A stretch of 64,000 nt of DNA from Globisporangium splendens (Eukaryota; Oomycota; Peronosporomycetes; Pythiales; Pythiaceae): the NCBI GenBank assembly GCA_006386115.1, contig VFIW01000178.1:25455-89454 (forward strand). Reading direction: 5' to 3'. The position numbers and the translations under genes are program-made. Under the pieces are notes generated by a model. That model was not told the DNA's origin, did no database searches, and saw only the letters and a list, made by a program, of their open reading frames with translations. Positions 41,030 through 52,775 of the stretch are shown piece by piece (positions within the stretch are counted from its first letter, which is position 1; each line of letters starts with the position of its first letter).

Positions 41030-42679
41030 ATGGAGTTCAGTCACCAGCGCCAGAATGGCAGCGAGATCCAAGACAAACGGGTCCATTCGCGGCAATCGAT
41101 CCAGCAGCCGCCGCAGCTTCCCTGGCGCCCGCACTCTACTCAGCCGGACCCACAGGCTTTCGATTCGTTCGGACACCCAGCGCGCCAGCAGCACCAAGGA
41201 TACGGTCTTCCACGAGTTGCCGAGTCGCGCGAGACACCACTGCGTGACATGCGTGGCACGTGGACACGCGAGTTCTCGAATGGTGATATCGATTCCCAAC
41301 GCAAGTATGGAGCTGGCGCACAAGCTCAGGAAACCTCAGACGCAGCCCAGATGCGCCAGGTTCCCATTAGGAGCAGCTACTCGCCTCGTTTCATGTCCAG
41401 AGCTACACGGAACACCGGAAGTTGTAGGATGACATACCTTGAGGATCCTCTATCGCGTGACCGACCTTCTAATTTGCCATCGCGAGTAGCGCATCAGTCT
41501 TCAGCGTACGAGCATTTCCGTCGCACAAACAGCGGACATAGCTATCATTCCGGCGAAGACGAGTCCAGGAGTGAAGAGAGCGACTCGAGTTCAAACGCAG
41601 TTCGAATCCACAATGCGAAAGAGCCATCGCGAGACCACGATGAGCCACCAAGGAAAAGCATTCAACGACGTCGTGGAACCCAGAACCAGAAACCTTCACG
41701 GTATCTCCGCGAAATGGACCGACGCGAGATCCTGGCGCGCATCGACGAGGGCGAGTCCCAGTCGTCGCTGGCGTGCGAGTACAACGTGAGCCGATCCGCC
41801 ATCTGCAATCTCAACAAGAAACGCGACCAGGTGCTGGCCCGTAGACACGAAAACCCGTACGCGATGCATATCAAGATGAACCGCACCAAGTCCAGATCCC
41901 GGTCCAAGTTGTCAGCAAGCGGCATACTCAACGGAGTGTTCGATCCAGCGCTGGACGCGACTCCTGGCGTCCACAAGATTCAAACCCGCGCGATTGTGCT
42001 ATTACTCTCGACATTGTTGGACAAGACGACGTCGGACGCTATCTTTGCGCGTTCTGCGGATCGACTGATGCGGATCTTCATGGAAGAAGCCACAGCATTT
42101 ATCCAAATGCGCAACAAGGCGGATGTTCGAAATGACCATGAGGCAACTATCAACAGTGATGAGACAGATGGGACATTAAACGGATCGCCAAGTGCCGAAT
42201 CGAATCCCCGTCCTCTTTGTGCGATCACGATGGAGCAGCAGCACTGTCCTATGCTCGAGCACTTGCACATCGTTGAGTCTGATCTGCCCAGCGGATACGC
42301 AAGATTCCATCCTCGTCATCCTGAGAATTTGACCCAGTCAGGGCAAGACGAAGAAGTGCGGGAGTCGCCAATAGTCACGCTCTTAAGCGCGAATTTGGCC
42401 GAGTCACTCGACCAGCAGAGTGTTATGCTGCTCGACAGCTTCTTGTATGAAGATGGGTACAGCACGCTGGACGGCGTCATCGAGCAAGTACTGGCCAGAG
42501 GTGCAATGGAAAAGCACATCGCAGTACTCACGCTTTTCATTTCCAGTGAGGTGGCCGAGCGGATCTCAAGGAAATACCCAGACATCCTGATCCTCGCTGT
42601 TGATATTGGTGGGTCATCACACGAGTTGAAGAAGTACGGTTCAGTTCGCTTGAACTTACTAGCGAAGCACCAATGCTAG
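41030..42679 (+). CDS. Gene A: HTH plus degenerate UPRT-like protein
   Basis: 549 aa, intronless. Residues 1-220 are Ser/Gln/Arg-rich and probably disordered, with family motifs MEFS.Q.QN.SE.QD, WRP.S.Q and LPRVAESR, and an acidic patch (GEDESRSEESDSSSN). Residues about 223-290 are a helix-turn-helix segment (PSRYLREMDRREILARIDEG, then EYNVSRSAICNLNKKRDQVL) like Psq/CENP-B-type HTHs, followed by a basic tail. Residues about 316-540 resemble uracil phosphoribosyltransferase. An initial helix-rich block ending FMEEATAFI is followed by a Rossmann-like part with VMLLDSFLYEDGYS (464-477) at the PRPP loop, where active enzymes have D-P-M-L-A-T-G-G-S, and YPDILILAVDIG near the end. The loop is altered and the terminal uracil-binding part is missing, so catalysis is unlikely. 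Function unknown; DNA binding is inferred. Confidence 0.75.
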   Translation: MEFSHQRQNGSEIQDKRVHSRQSIQQPPQLPWRPHSTQPDPQAFDSFGHPARQQHQGYGLPRVAESRETPLRDMRGTWTREFSNGDIDSQRKYGAGAQAQETSDAAQMRQVPIRSSYSPRFMSRATRNTGSCRMTYLEDPLSRDRPSNLPSRVAHQSSAYEHFRRTNSGHSYHSGEDESRSEESDSSSNAVRIHNAKEPSRDHDEPPRKSIQRRRGTQNQKPSRYLREMDRREILARIDEGESQSSLACEYNVSRSAICNLNKKRDQVLARRHENPYAMHIKMNRTKSRSRSKLSASGILNGVFDPALDATPGVHKIQTRAIVLLLSTLLDKTTSDAIFARSADRLMRIFMEEATAFIQMRNKADVRNDHEATINSDETDGTLNGSPSAESNPRPLCAITMEQQHCPMLEHLHIVESDLPSGYARFHPRHPENLTQSGQDEEVRESPIVTLLSANLAESLDQQSVMLLDSFLYEDGYSTLDGVIEQVLARGAMEKHIAVLTLFISSEVAERISRKYPDILILAVDIGGSSHELKKYGSVRLNLLAKHQC

Positions 42680-43384
42680 CTGCGATACCTGGGTTGGTTT
42701 TCTTAATTACATGCATTTTCTTAAGTGGACCTGATGTTGTGAAATGCCATTATAATGATGGCAATAGTGATTTGGAGACAACGCTTTGTTCCTAAAACCC
42801 AATGGTCAACTATGAACAGTCGTGAAGTCTTGACATTGTGTTTTTGGCAGTGCACAATCGTAACCGTACTGGCGAGAAATACAGTGTTTCAGTAACTCAA
42901 ACAGATCGGCAAACGAAAGTTTGAGCACAAAATTTGGACTAAACTCGATTGAACACGTTGCGAGTCATATCTTGAAGTATCGTCGTGGAGTAGCACACTG
43001 GACACGACACCGCCAAGTACTCGTCCTCGGAGGGATGGAAAAGCGACTTTGACGCTCGTGCCCACCATAATTATCAAAGTGACGGGGTATATCTCGAACA
43101 AGTGGAATGACGAACAAACTGTCGCGGTTCATGTGGCTGTTCGCCTCAAGCGGGTGATCACATCGTCGAATAAGCACTCGCTCGCAGTGCGCTGCAGCTA
43201 GACAAATTATCGCTTTAGGACTCGCACTCTTCATCTTGAACGAAATGCTCTGGCAAACTTGAAACGTGGCCAAGACCTGAACTCTCATTCACACTATCTG
43301 CTGCTATTATTATCAAAATAAAAAACAAGGCAACACGGTGGTCCACAGAAGTATAACAAGTCTTAACCCCCATCAATGTTCACA

Positions 43385-45097
43385 CTACGTATCGTACCTC
43401 TTCATTATTGTCCAGCGAACTGAATCGTACTTCTTCAACTCGTGTGATGACCCACCAATATCAACAGCGAGGATCAGGATGTCTGGGTATTCCCTTGAGA
43501 TCCGCTCGGCCACCTCACTGGAAATGAAAAGCGTGAGTACTGCGATGTGCTTTTCCATTGCACCTCTGGCCAGTACTTGCTCGATGACGCCGTCCAGCGT
43601 GCTGTACCCATCTTCATACAAGAAGCTGTCGAGCAGCATAACACTCTGCTGGTCGAGCGACTCGGCCAAATTCGCGCTTAAGAGCGTGACTATTGGCGAC
43701 TCCCGCACTTCTTCGTCTTGCCCTGACTGGGTCAAATTCTCAGGATGACGAGGATGGAATCTTGCGTATCCGCTGGGCAGATCAGACTCAACGATGTGCA
43801 AGTGCTCGAGCATAGGACAGTGCTGCTGCTCCATCGTGATCGCACAAAGAGGACGGGGATTCGATTCGGCACTTGGCGATCCGTTTAATGTCCCATCTGT
43901 CTCATCACTGTTGATAGTTGCCTCATGGTCATTTCGAACATCCGCCTTGTTGCGCATTTGGATAAATGCTGTGGCTTCTTCCATGAAGATCCGCATCAGT
44001 CGATCCGCAGAACGCGCAAAGATAGCGTCCGACGTCGTCTTGTCCAACAATGTCGAGAGTAATAGCACAATCGCGCGGGTTTGAATCTTGTGGACGCCAG
44101 GAGTCGCGTCCAGCGCTGGATCGAACACTCCGTTGAGTATGCCGCTTGCTGACAACTTGGACCGGGATCTGGACTTGGTGCGGTTCATCTTGATATGCAT
44201 CGCGTACGGGTTTTCGTGTCTACGGGCCAGCACCTGGTCGCGTTTCTTGTTGAGATTGCAGATGGCGGATCGGCTCACGTTGTACTCGCGCGCCAGCGAC
44301 GACTGGGACTCGCCCTCGTCGATGCGCGCCAGGATCTCGCGTCGGTCCATTTCGCGGAGATACCGTGAAGGTTTCTGGTTCTGAGGTTCGCCAGTGCGCG
44401 GCACATTTCTCTGTGACGAGATGTCGTTGTGGAAACGAGACGATGCGTTGTGAACTTGGACGGCGAAGTCGTTTGAACTTGAGTCACCCTCGTCACTGTT
44501 GGACTCCTCCTCTTCGTATTGAGAGGTATCCTCGCTATTTAAACGACCACGGGCTCCAGAATGCTGGAGTGGTGCTGATTGCTGTGTTGCTCGCGATGGC
44601 AAGTGGTACGGTCGACTTCGTGACGTAGGGCCATCAAATGACGTTGATCTGTCAGCTCCCGAATATCTCGTCGCTCTTGACATGAATCGAGGCGAGTTGC
44701 TATTCCCATTGGCGAGTGGAACATGGCGTGTCGGAGCTGCGTCTGATGACACACGAGCTTGAGCACCTGCTTCATTGTTGGTTTGGGAATCATTAACACC
44801 ATGCGTGTACTCTCCTGTCCATCTACTACACAGGTAGCGCGGCTGTGTTATGCGGGGTTCGGGAACTCGTGGCAGATCGTAAACTCGGTGCTGCTCTTGC
44901 GGTTGCTGGCGCGCTGAGTATCTGAACGAATCAAAAGTCTGCGTCTCCGATTGCACAGAATACGGTCGCCAGGGGAACTGCGCAAGCTGCCGCGGGTGCT
45001 CGACCGATGAGTGGCTGTGCGCATAGTATGAAGGGGTTCGTTTGGTGCTTGCTGCCTGGATCTCGCTGCCATTCTGGCCATGTTGGCTGAACTCCAT
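43385..45097 (-). CDS. Gene B: HTH plus degenerate UPRT-like protein
   Basis: 570 aa, convergent with gene A (706 bp apart). From PSRYLREMD to the C-terminus it is nearly identical to gene A; before that the N-terminus is clearly diverged yet alignable (MEFSQHGQNGSEIQ, PWRPYSVQSETQTFDSFRY, YDLPRVPEPR). It ends SVRWTIMKRYDT rather than the SVRLNLLAKHQC of gene A. The sharp change from divergent to nearly identical sequence at 44383 suggests gene conversion or a duplication breakpoint. The ATG at 45097 is supported by the shared MEFS motif. A (CT)n run lies about 70 bp upstream. Confidence 0.75.
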   Translation of the reverse strand: MEFSQHGQNGSEIQAASTKRTPSYYAHSHSSVEHPRQLAQFPWRPYSVQSETQTFDSFRYSARQQPQEQHRVYDLPRVPEPRITQPRYLCSRWTGEYTHGVNDSQTNNEAGAQARVSSDAAPTRHVPLANGNSNSPRFMSRATRYSGADRSTSFDGPTSRSRPYHLPSRATQQSAPLQHSGARGRLNSEDTSQYEEEESNSDEGDSSSNDFAVQVHNASSRFHNDISSQRNVPRTGEPQNQKPSRYLREMDRREILARIDEGESQSSLAREYNVSRSAICNLNKKRDQVLARRHENPYAMHIKMNRTKSRSRSKLSASGILNGVFDPALDATPGVHKIQTRAIVLLLSTLLDKTTSDAIFARSADRLMRIFMEEATAFIQMRNKADVRNDHEATINSDETDGTLNGSPSAESNPRPLCAITMEQQHCPMLEHLHIVESDLPSGYARFHPRHPENLTQSGQDEEVRESPIVTLLSANLAESLDQQSVMLLDSFLYEDGYSTLDGVIEQVLARGAMEKHIAVLTLFISSEVAERISREYPDILILAVDIGGSSHELKKYDSVRWTIMKRYDT

Positions 45098-45161
45098 CCT
45101 GGAGGTCCTCTGCCTGGTTGACTGGATTGGTAAATGAATGAGGTGGACAGCGATGCAACTG

Positions 45162-45195
<34 letters not shown>

Positions 45196-48100
45196 TGGCC
45201 GTGCTCTGCGAGAGAATGGGACGGACGAATGGAGTGAACGAGGGAGGAACGGAAGGTCCACTGCTGCTGCTAACTGAGACTGCTTGGAGGCAAACACTAG
45301 GATTGGAAGATAAAAATGAACCAGCTCCTCACGAAGCAGCTACTAGTACAGTGTCGACTCGCTTAGAAGAGCGTTAAAACGGACCATACATAAATCAAGT
45401 TTGAGGCAAAAAACAGAATGTCTTTGTGCCTGCCGTTGCAACAAAATTAAACTACATGTTGAGCTTGCGATTGGAATCGTATGAGATCAAGCATAGGGGT
45501 TGTTCGAAACGGCTTTCGTTTCTGTGCGTCTACTGCCTTGACCAGCTTGGTCCATTTCGAGCAGAGGGAACAACCGACGACATATCCAGAGCTTGCGTTA
45601 TTTTTCAAGCGCATGCTGATGTGATTGTCTTACTGGAATGATCCGGTTGTGCCTCCAAAAAGATGTGGAGAGAGCGAATCGCATCTGCTCCCCTGTGTGG
45701 ACAAAGCACAGTGCCGTTTTGCTTCGTTGCCCTTTTTATAATGCTTGCAATCCTGAAAGACGCAACTTTTAGCCTCCCCTTTTGTGTCGCACCTCGGCTG
45801 ACAATGAGGAGCTACAGTGACGGCACTGTGGCAAATGATTTGATGGTCGACGCACTGTTGCCAAACGAACCATAGAAATTTCGTTGTGAAGTGTTGCTAA
45901 CTGGAGCTCACAGTAGCAGCTCTGCGGGATTTCTTCACAAACCACATCGTGAGCAACATCAGCTCATTCGATTTGCTTGGGTGGGGAGTCACTTAAGAAT
46001 GGAACCGAACCGACTGGCTCTACTGTATCCGAATGACACGTGAGAAGCCAACAGATGCCACCATATGACTACACCTTCTGCCGAGTACTTTGGCGCGTTG
46101 TACCAACTGAAATGAACTGACCAGATTTTTTGGAAGCCAACAAATCAGTTGTTCTTTTTCTTTCTTTCTTTCTTTGGCAAAACCCATCAAATGTCGTTGA
46201 CCCAAATGGAAATGGACTGGGGATGAGTTGTGCTAAATCAAATGAACAGAAAAGCAAATCGTTGCCCCAAAACCATGTCGCCGCGTTCGGACGCAAAGCA
46301 AGCGCGTGCGCAATGAAAGCTCAGCGCCATCGCCACCTGCTCAATAATGGCGCTCTTGCATATTGCAACTGCTTCTTTCCGAATATGCATGCGCCTCGCT
46401 GCGAGGGAGAACTCGCCGCGAACCAGGAACTCTGCTCGTTCTCCATCCAGGTGCTCTTTCATATGAACCTTCAAAACGCAGCATTATACTGCGCCACAAG
46501 CTCCCAGTCGTCGCCGGCGCAGAAGGCGTCGAGGACGCGTCTCCTGGCGGTGTCCCTCTCGAAGCGCTTCGCCTCGCGTAGTGTGGCGAGGTCTTGTGTG
46601 GTGCCTTGGGTCATCGACGCTTCAGTGTGTGGAGGCCAGGGCGAATTGCGAAGTGAGAATAGCAGAACTGCGCGCTCACGCAGAGGCAAGTGCGAGAAGC
46701 ACGCGACAGTAAGACATCCTGAGTTCCCGCCTAAATGTTGATGCTGTGGTGTTCCCGCCTTTGTGTTCGTTGTGGTATTCCCGCCTCCGCATGTGTACAT
46801 TGGATTTCCCGTCTAATTCATTTTACGTGGGGTAAATGCCAGCAAGACCAAAATGGGTTGGGGTAAGATACTGTATGTTGACCTGTGAAACTTTCTGCAA
46901 GAAAATCAGTTCCATTTAGATGGCACAACGCGCCAAAGTACCCGGCAAAAGGCGTAGACTTTGCAAATGAGGAGCGAGAAAATGCGATGAGTTTACGACA
47001 TAAACGCTCTGAAAAGATTCCATTTATACACTCGAAACACCTCCTGATGACGTTTACAAACGTCAGGAGAGCCGCCAAGAGTTCACTAGGGTGTCACACT
47101 TTATATTCTTACAGTGCTGTGCTGCTCATGATATGCAGTCGAAATGAGTGTGAACGCAAACCGCAAAAGCAGAAGTCCACTCACGCTGGTCGACTGCCTA
47201 AGTGTACAGGAACGTACCTGCTGAAACGCTCTCAGGTCTGTCCCAAGGCGTGCATCTTTGGTGAGTTAGAACGAGGTGGAAACGATCCAAGAGGGACGCT
47301 GGATGCGCTCCGGGTCTACACTTTGCGCAACGAATACAACACCAGTTAGAGTGATTTACAATGAGCAACCTGCAGTACATTGGGAACTACTGTCTTGAAA
47401 TTCGCAGATACGAGTGTGATTGCTTTCATTTTACACCAGCATGGCAAGTACAGCAGAAGGTGGGTAAAGCTTTCCGCGAACCAAGCAATCGGCAGCTATT
47501 TAGAACAGACGCACAAACACCGCAGTTAAAAGCGCACGCGCTGTCAGAATAGCAAATCTGTTCAAGAGTCACTGTTTGGAGCATGGTTTGGTGGTGTTTG
47601 CAGTTGAATAGATAACCCTCCTGCTGTAAAGTGTCATGCAGATTTCTCATGAAATCTGGAGCATAGACTAGGAGCAATGGATTCTGTGGCTTGAGGAACA
47701 TGGCGAGCTTATTCGTTGGTGGCCATGCGAGTCCACAAGTCAGGCGAGGGATTGTGCTCTTGCAGTGCACACTCATCCCATCCGCTCAGCAAATAAAGGT
47801 TTCAGAATGTGATTGCAATTCGACAGTGTATCCGGACTTGCAGCAATGAAAAGGTAAAAAATGGTCCTTCTCATCTGATGACCAACACGACATTATACAC
47901 CTTGCATCCGGACAGCGTATACTCTGTCCTTTCTGGTCGGTTCGATTTGTAATTGGCTCCACTCATAATTTGTTTGCCTAGATGCTTTGGTGAGCACAGA
48001 GACAGGGGATCCACTCACAGTTTGTTTACTTAGGTGCTTCGGTTGGATCGATAACCTGTGTAAACGTGTGCACAAATCTTCCGAGTGGCCTGACACGGTG

Positions 48101-50408
48101 GACAAATCGCATAATGACTCGCCCTTTCAAGAAAAAAGAAAGCTGCAAATCATGTGACTGGGGACAGTCATCTGCAGCATTTAGGACAAAGACGAGTCGA
48201 GTTTGAGCGCCTGGAACCGCGTTCTCAATGGCTGTGGGAGCTTGAGGCAATCCGGGTCGGTCGGTCGATCGTGACAAAAATTACGGTCCACTGATGAAGG
48301 ATCAATAAACTCATTGTAGCGGTCAATTTTCAGTGTGTTGCAAGAACTCGCGATGTCAATCACGTGAAAGATACTTTATACAGGCAGTTTGGGTCAACAT
48401 ATACATCGAAAAGAGTGTAAAAATGACACTTGTCGGAGGCAGGACATATTCTCTGCTCTTTCTCATTATCGACTCCAACGAACTTGTACAATCCACTCAA
48501 CAGACACGATCTGAATTGAAGGATTGTCAAGCACTGCCAGCTCCCGTTTGGAAATGTCTAGCGTGCCATGCAGTGTCTAACATTAAGATAAAGGAGACTT
48601 GGCGCCTTAGGACGGCTTCGCGCAATCTTCCGTGAGCCAGGCAGTCTCTAAAAGAGTCAAGCGATTGCTCCGATTTGGCAAGGAAGTGCTATGCTGTTGG
48701 CTACAATTTGCATTGCGCATTTCACTTGTTTTGGCAGATCGGACCAGAAAAACTATCTTTGTCAAAGAGAGGTTAGGTTAATGACTCTGCTTTGCAAGAG
48801 CGATATCAAAGAAATAACGAATGAGTGCTAATTGCTCGGCCAATCAGAGACAGCCTTTTTGCTCTGAGGACTGCTCTGTCCAAATTTCGCCATTCGGAGG
48901 TTTCTGAGATAGCAAGGTCTTGCAAAAGCCTCTGTTCAAGCAACGAGTCAGTTCTTTCCACGCAGCAACAGAATTTTTCGCGGACTCTGATTGGCCAGAA
49001 TAAAGTGGCTGAACGGGAACAAAACTCTTTCCGTTAGAGACAGCAACAGCATTTTCATCGTGCGTGCTTGGCGAGCATTCTTACCGCTTTCGGCGCGAAT
49101 GCAGGCTTCGGCAAATCGATCTGTGATAAGCGCTGCCTGAATGCAGTTATCAAGCGAGCTCGAGCCGCGCCAAACCCAGCAGCATCATCCTTCGACTCGA
49201 GGATCGCGGCGTCTCGACGAAAATGAAACTTGCTGGTGTGGCCATGCTGCGGGGGTGGTCAAATCTCGTGTAATGCATTTGCGATTTACTTTAAGTGCAG
49301 ATGCATCTATAAGCTAGTCTGAGCTGTAGGATACACCGCAAGTTCAGTGTGAATGTCCTCCTTTCAAATCAAATCGGTACTCTTTGACGTCGGCAATCTC
49401 TAGTCGGATGCATCGATTTGGTGCGCCAACACCATCCGTTTTACCTCAATACCTTCAGACCTAGTCCTAACATGGCTCTCAGACCTACCCCTAATCACGG
49501 TAGGGTAACATTTAAGAGACTCGATCCCTCAGATAAGAGTCCTGCATTGGACTTCCAAAGTCCGATGTAGGAGTCCGAAAAGATCGGCGAAAATACAGCA
49601 AGACGCAATAGCTGAGCACTGAAGGCATCTTTGCCTCATCGTTTACCGAGCACGGGTGAGTCAACAATGAGTAAGGCTTTGCGCATCTCTCACAGTCAAA
49701 ACCGCGTATTTTCCATACACACACAGTCGCTGTCGATTAGCTTACATTCAAGCGCTTCTTTTCTGTCAAGTTCATGGTTGTGAAAGATGTGGTACCGTCT
49801 ACCCCCTGATACAGTGGTGGATGTTTTCGGCTGACATGGTTGTCACTTCAGACTGCGAGTAGAAACGGTGCGTATGTGCGAGTTAGTCGACAGACGCTCC
49901 ATTTTGCTAATCTGGCAGGAAGTCAAAGCCCTGATGTGAACAATTTTACTTCACGATGGCAATGCGGTCATTTGTTATTCCAAATGAGTCATTCGGAACA
50001 CCACAAGGCTCTCAATGCGCCTTCGCAAAACAAGTCGAACATATCGTGAAAGAACGTCTACATTTCGTTTGTTTTTTGTCAATTGTACCGTGATCAAATG
50101 ATCACGCTCGGAACAACAGGTAATAGAAATGACCCATCTGTTGCAAAGCTTCTTACAACAGGGTATCCACTGTACGCCTTGATCTCTCGTCCAAAAAAAG
50201 AGCTGCTCGCTGCCTTTTTATCCTTCTTTCGATAAAAAAGAGCAGCAGCAGATCTGCATGGGGTCGACGGTGTTTCTGGTTTCTAGCTCCACCGTCCCAC
50301 TCCCTCCTCGCCCCTCATTACGCACCAGCGCACGCGAGTGTTGCGTCGGTCCGCGCAGTCTCTTCATTTAGCATTACTGTCGACAGGACGGACACAACGC
50401 ACACTCGA
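45098..50408. other. Spacer between genes B and C
   Basis: No recognised gene over about 5.3 kb. Open frames such as 46130-46741 (+), 46885-47349 (+) and 47426-47776 (-) have no family resemblance. It contains (CT)n at 45165-45193 and a short (TTTC)n near 46155-46175. Confidence 0.45.
45165..45193. repeat. (CT)n microsatellite upstream of gene B
   Basis: TCTCTCTC run of 29 bp. On the minus strand it is a GA tract 68 bp before the gene B ATG. Confidence 0.9.
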
Positions 50409-52070
50409 ATGGAGTTCAGCCGCCCGCGCCAGAACGAAAGCGAGCGCCAGGACGAGCAGACGACTGCGCCACACCAGTCGATCGAGCAGCCCCGGCAGTA
50501 CACGCGGTTTCCCTGGCGCCCGTACTCTGCGGCGCAGTTAGAGCCACAGACGTTTGACACATTGAGGTGCCATGCGCGTCAGCTGCAGCAAGGTTTCGAG
50601 CTTCCACGAGTTGCCAAGTCGCGCGTAACACGGCCGCGAGACATCTGGAGTGTGTGGACACGAGAACAAGCGAATGGTGAAGATGCAGCTCAGCTCGACA
50701 ATGGAGCAAGCGCGCAAGCTCGTGTGCTCCAAGAAGCGCACCAGATCCCGCTCGTCAACGGCAACACCTACTCGCCTCGTTTCATGTCCAGAGCTACACG
50801 GAACACCGGAAGTTGTAGGATGACATACCTTGAGGATCCTCTATCGCGTGACCGACCTTCTAATTTGCCATCGCGAGTAGCGCATCAGTCTTCAGCGTAC
50901 GAGCATTTCCGTCGCACAAACAGCGGACATAGCTATCATTCCGGCGAAGACGAGTCCAGGAGTGAAGAGAGCGACTCGAGTTCAAACGCAGTTCGAATCC
51001 ACAATGCGAAAGAGCCATCGCGAGACCACGATGAGCCACCAAGGAAAAGCATTCAACGACGTCGTGGAACCCAGAACCAGAAACCTTCACGGTATCTCCG
51101 CGAAATGGACCGACGCGAGATCCTGGCGCGCATCGACGAGGGCGAGTCCCAGTCGTCGCTGGCGTGCGAGTACAACGTGAGCCGATCCGCCATCTGCAAT
51201 CTCAACAAGAAACGCGACCAGGTGCTGGCCCGTAGACACGAAAACCCGTACGCGATGCATATCAAGATGAACCGCACCAAGTCCAGATCCCGGTCCAAGT
51301 TGTCAGCAAGCGGCATACTCAACGGAGTGTTCGATCCAGCGCTGGACGCGACTCCTGGCGTCCACAAGATTCAAACCCGCGCGATTGTGCTATTACTCTC
51401 GACATTGTTGGACAAGACGACGTCGGACGCTATCTTTGCGCGTTCTGCGGATCGACTGATGCGGATCTTCATGGAAGAAGCCACAGCATTTATCCAAATG
51501 CGCAACAAGGCGGATGTTCGAAATGACCATGAGGCAACTATCAACAGTGATGAGACAGATGGGACATTAAACGGATCGCCAAGTGCCGAATCGAATCCCC
51601 GTCCTCTTTGTGCGATCACGATGGAGCAGCAGCACTGTCCTATGCTCGAGCACTTGCACATCGTTGAGTCTGATCTGCCCAGCGGATACGCAAGATTCCA
51701 TCCTCGTCATCCTGAGAATTTGACCCAGTCAGGGCAAGACGAAGAAGTGCGGGAGTCGCCAATAGTCACGCTCTTAAGCGCGAATTTGGCCGAGTCGCTC
51801 GACCAGCAGAGTGTTATGCTGCTCGACAGCTTCTTGTATGAAGATGGGTACAGCACGCTGGACGGCGTCATCGAGCAAGTACTGGCCAGAGGTGCAATGG
51901 AAAAGCACATCGCAGTACTCACGCTTTTCATTTCCAGTGAGGTGGCCGAGCGGATCTCAAGGGAATACCCAGACATCCTGATCCTCGCTGTTGATATTGG
52001 TGGGTCATCACACGAGTTGAAGAAGTACGATTCAGTTCGCTGGACAATAATGAAGAGGTACGATACGTAG
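50409..52070 (+). CDS. Gene C: HTH plus degenerate UPRT-like protein
   Basis: 553 aa. It is a mosaic. Residues 1-119 are a distinct N-terminus (MEFSRPRQNESERQDEQT, FPWRPYSAAQLEPQTFDT, ELPRVAKSR). From 50768 to 52041 it is nearly identical to gene A in direct orientation (offset 9391), and its last residues and downstream DNA match gene B in inverted orientation. The HTH starts near residue 227 and the UPRT-like domain runs to the end. Convergent with gene D (705 bp between stops). Confidence 0.75.
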   Translation: MEFSRPRQNESERQDEQTTAPHQSIEQPRQYTRFPWRPYSAAQLEPQTFDTLRCHARQLQQGFELPRVAKSRVTRPRDIWSVWTREQANGEDAAQLDNGASAQARVLQEAHQIPLVNGNTYSPRFMSRATRNTGSCRMTYLEDPLSRDRPSNLPSRVAHQSSAYEHFRRTNSGHSYHSGEDESRSEESDSSSNAVRIHNAKEPSRDHDEPPRKSIQRRRGTQNQKPSRYLREMDRREILARIDEGESQSSLACEYNVSRSAICNLNKKRDQVLARRHENPYAMHIKMNRTKSRSRSKLSASGILNGVFDPALDATPGVHKIQTRAIVLLLSTLLDKTTSDAIFARSADRLMRIFMEEATAFIQMRNKADVRNDHEATINSDETDGTLNGSPSAESNPRPLCAITMEQQHCPMLEHLHIVESDLPSGYARFHPRHPENLTQSGQDEEVRESPIVTLLSANLAESLDQQSVMLLDSFLYEDGYSTLDGVIEQVLARGAMEKHIAVLTLFISSEVAERISREYPDILILAVDIGGSSHELKKYDSVRWTIMKRYDT

Positions 52071-52775
52071 TGTGAACATTGATGGGGGTTAAGACTTGTT
52101 ATACTTCTGTGGACCACCGTGTTGCCTTGTTTTTTATTTTGATAATAATAGCAGCAGATAGTGTGAATGAGAGTTCAGGTCTTGGCCACGTTTCAAGTTT
52201 GCCAGAGCATTTCGTTCAAGATGAAGAGTGCGAGTCCTAAAGCGATAATTTGTCTAGCTGCAGCGCACTGCGAGCGAGTGCTTATTCGACGATGTGATCA
52301 CCCGCTTGAGGCGAACAGCCACATGAACCGCGACAGTTTGTTCGTCATTCCACTTGTTCGAGATATACCCCGTCACTTTGATAATTATGGTGGGCACGAG
52401 CGTCAAAGTCGCTTTTCCATCCCTCCGAGGACGAGTACTTGGCGGTGTCGTGTCCAGTGTGCTACTCCACGACGATACTTCAAGATATGACTCGCAACGT
52501 GTTCAATCGAGTTTAGTCCAAATTTTGTGCTCAAACTTTCGTTTGCCGATCTGTTTGAGTTACTGAAACACTGTATTTCTCGCCAGTACGGTTACGATTG
52601 TGCACTGCCAAAAACACAATGTCAAGACTTCACGACTGTTCATAGTTGACCATTGGGTTTTAGGAACAAAGCGTTGTCTCCAAATCACTATTGCCATCAT
52701 TATAATGGCATTTCACAACATCAGGTCCACTTAAGAAAATGCATGTAATTAAGAAAACCAACCCAGGTATCGCAG

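Larger units (their letters stand above)
40738..44383. repeat. Left arm of the 3,646-bp inverted duplication
   Basis: Pairs with 51072-54717 at a constant coordinate sum of 95455. It contains gene A, the intergenic region, and the HTH/UPRT-like half of gene B. The outer edge is sharp at 40737/54718 and the inner edge at 44384/51071, exactly at the codons just before the HTH segment. The spacer is 6,688 bp. A few substitutions separate the arms. Confidence 0.95.

Noticed and set aside
46130..46741. 203-codon + frame in the spacer between genes B and C
   Set aside because: No conserved motif, ambiguous start, and a competing frame on the other strand; treated as chance.
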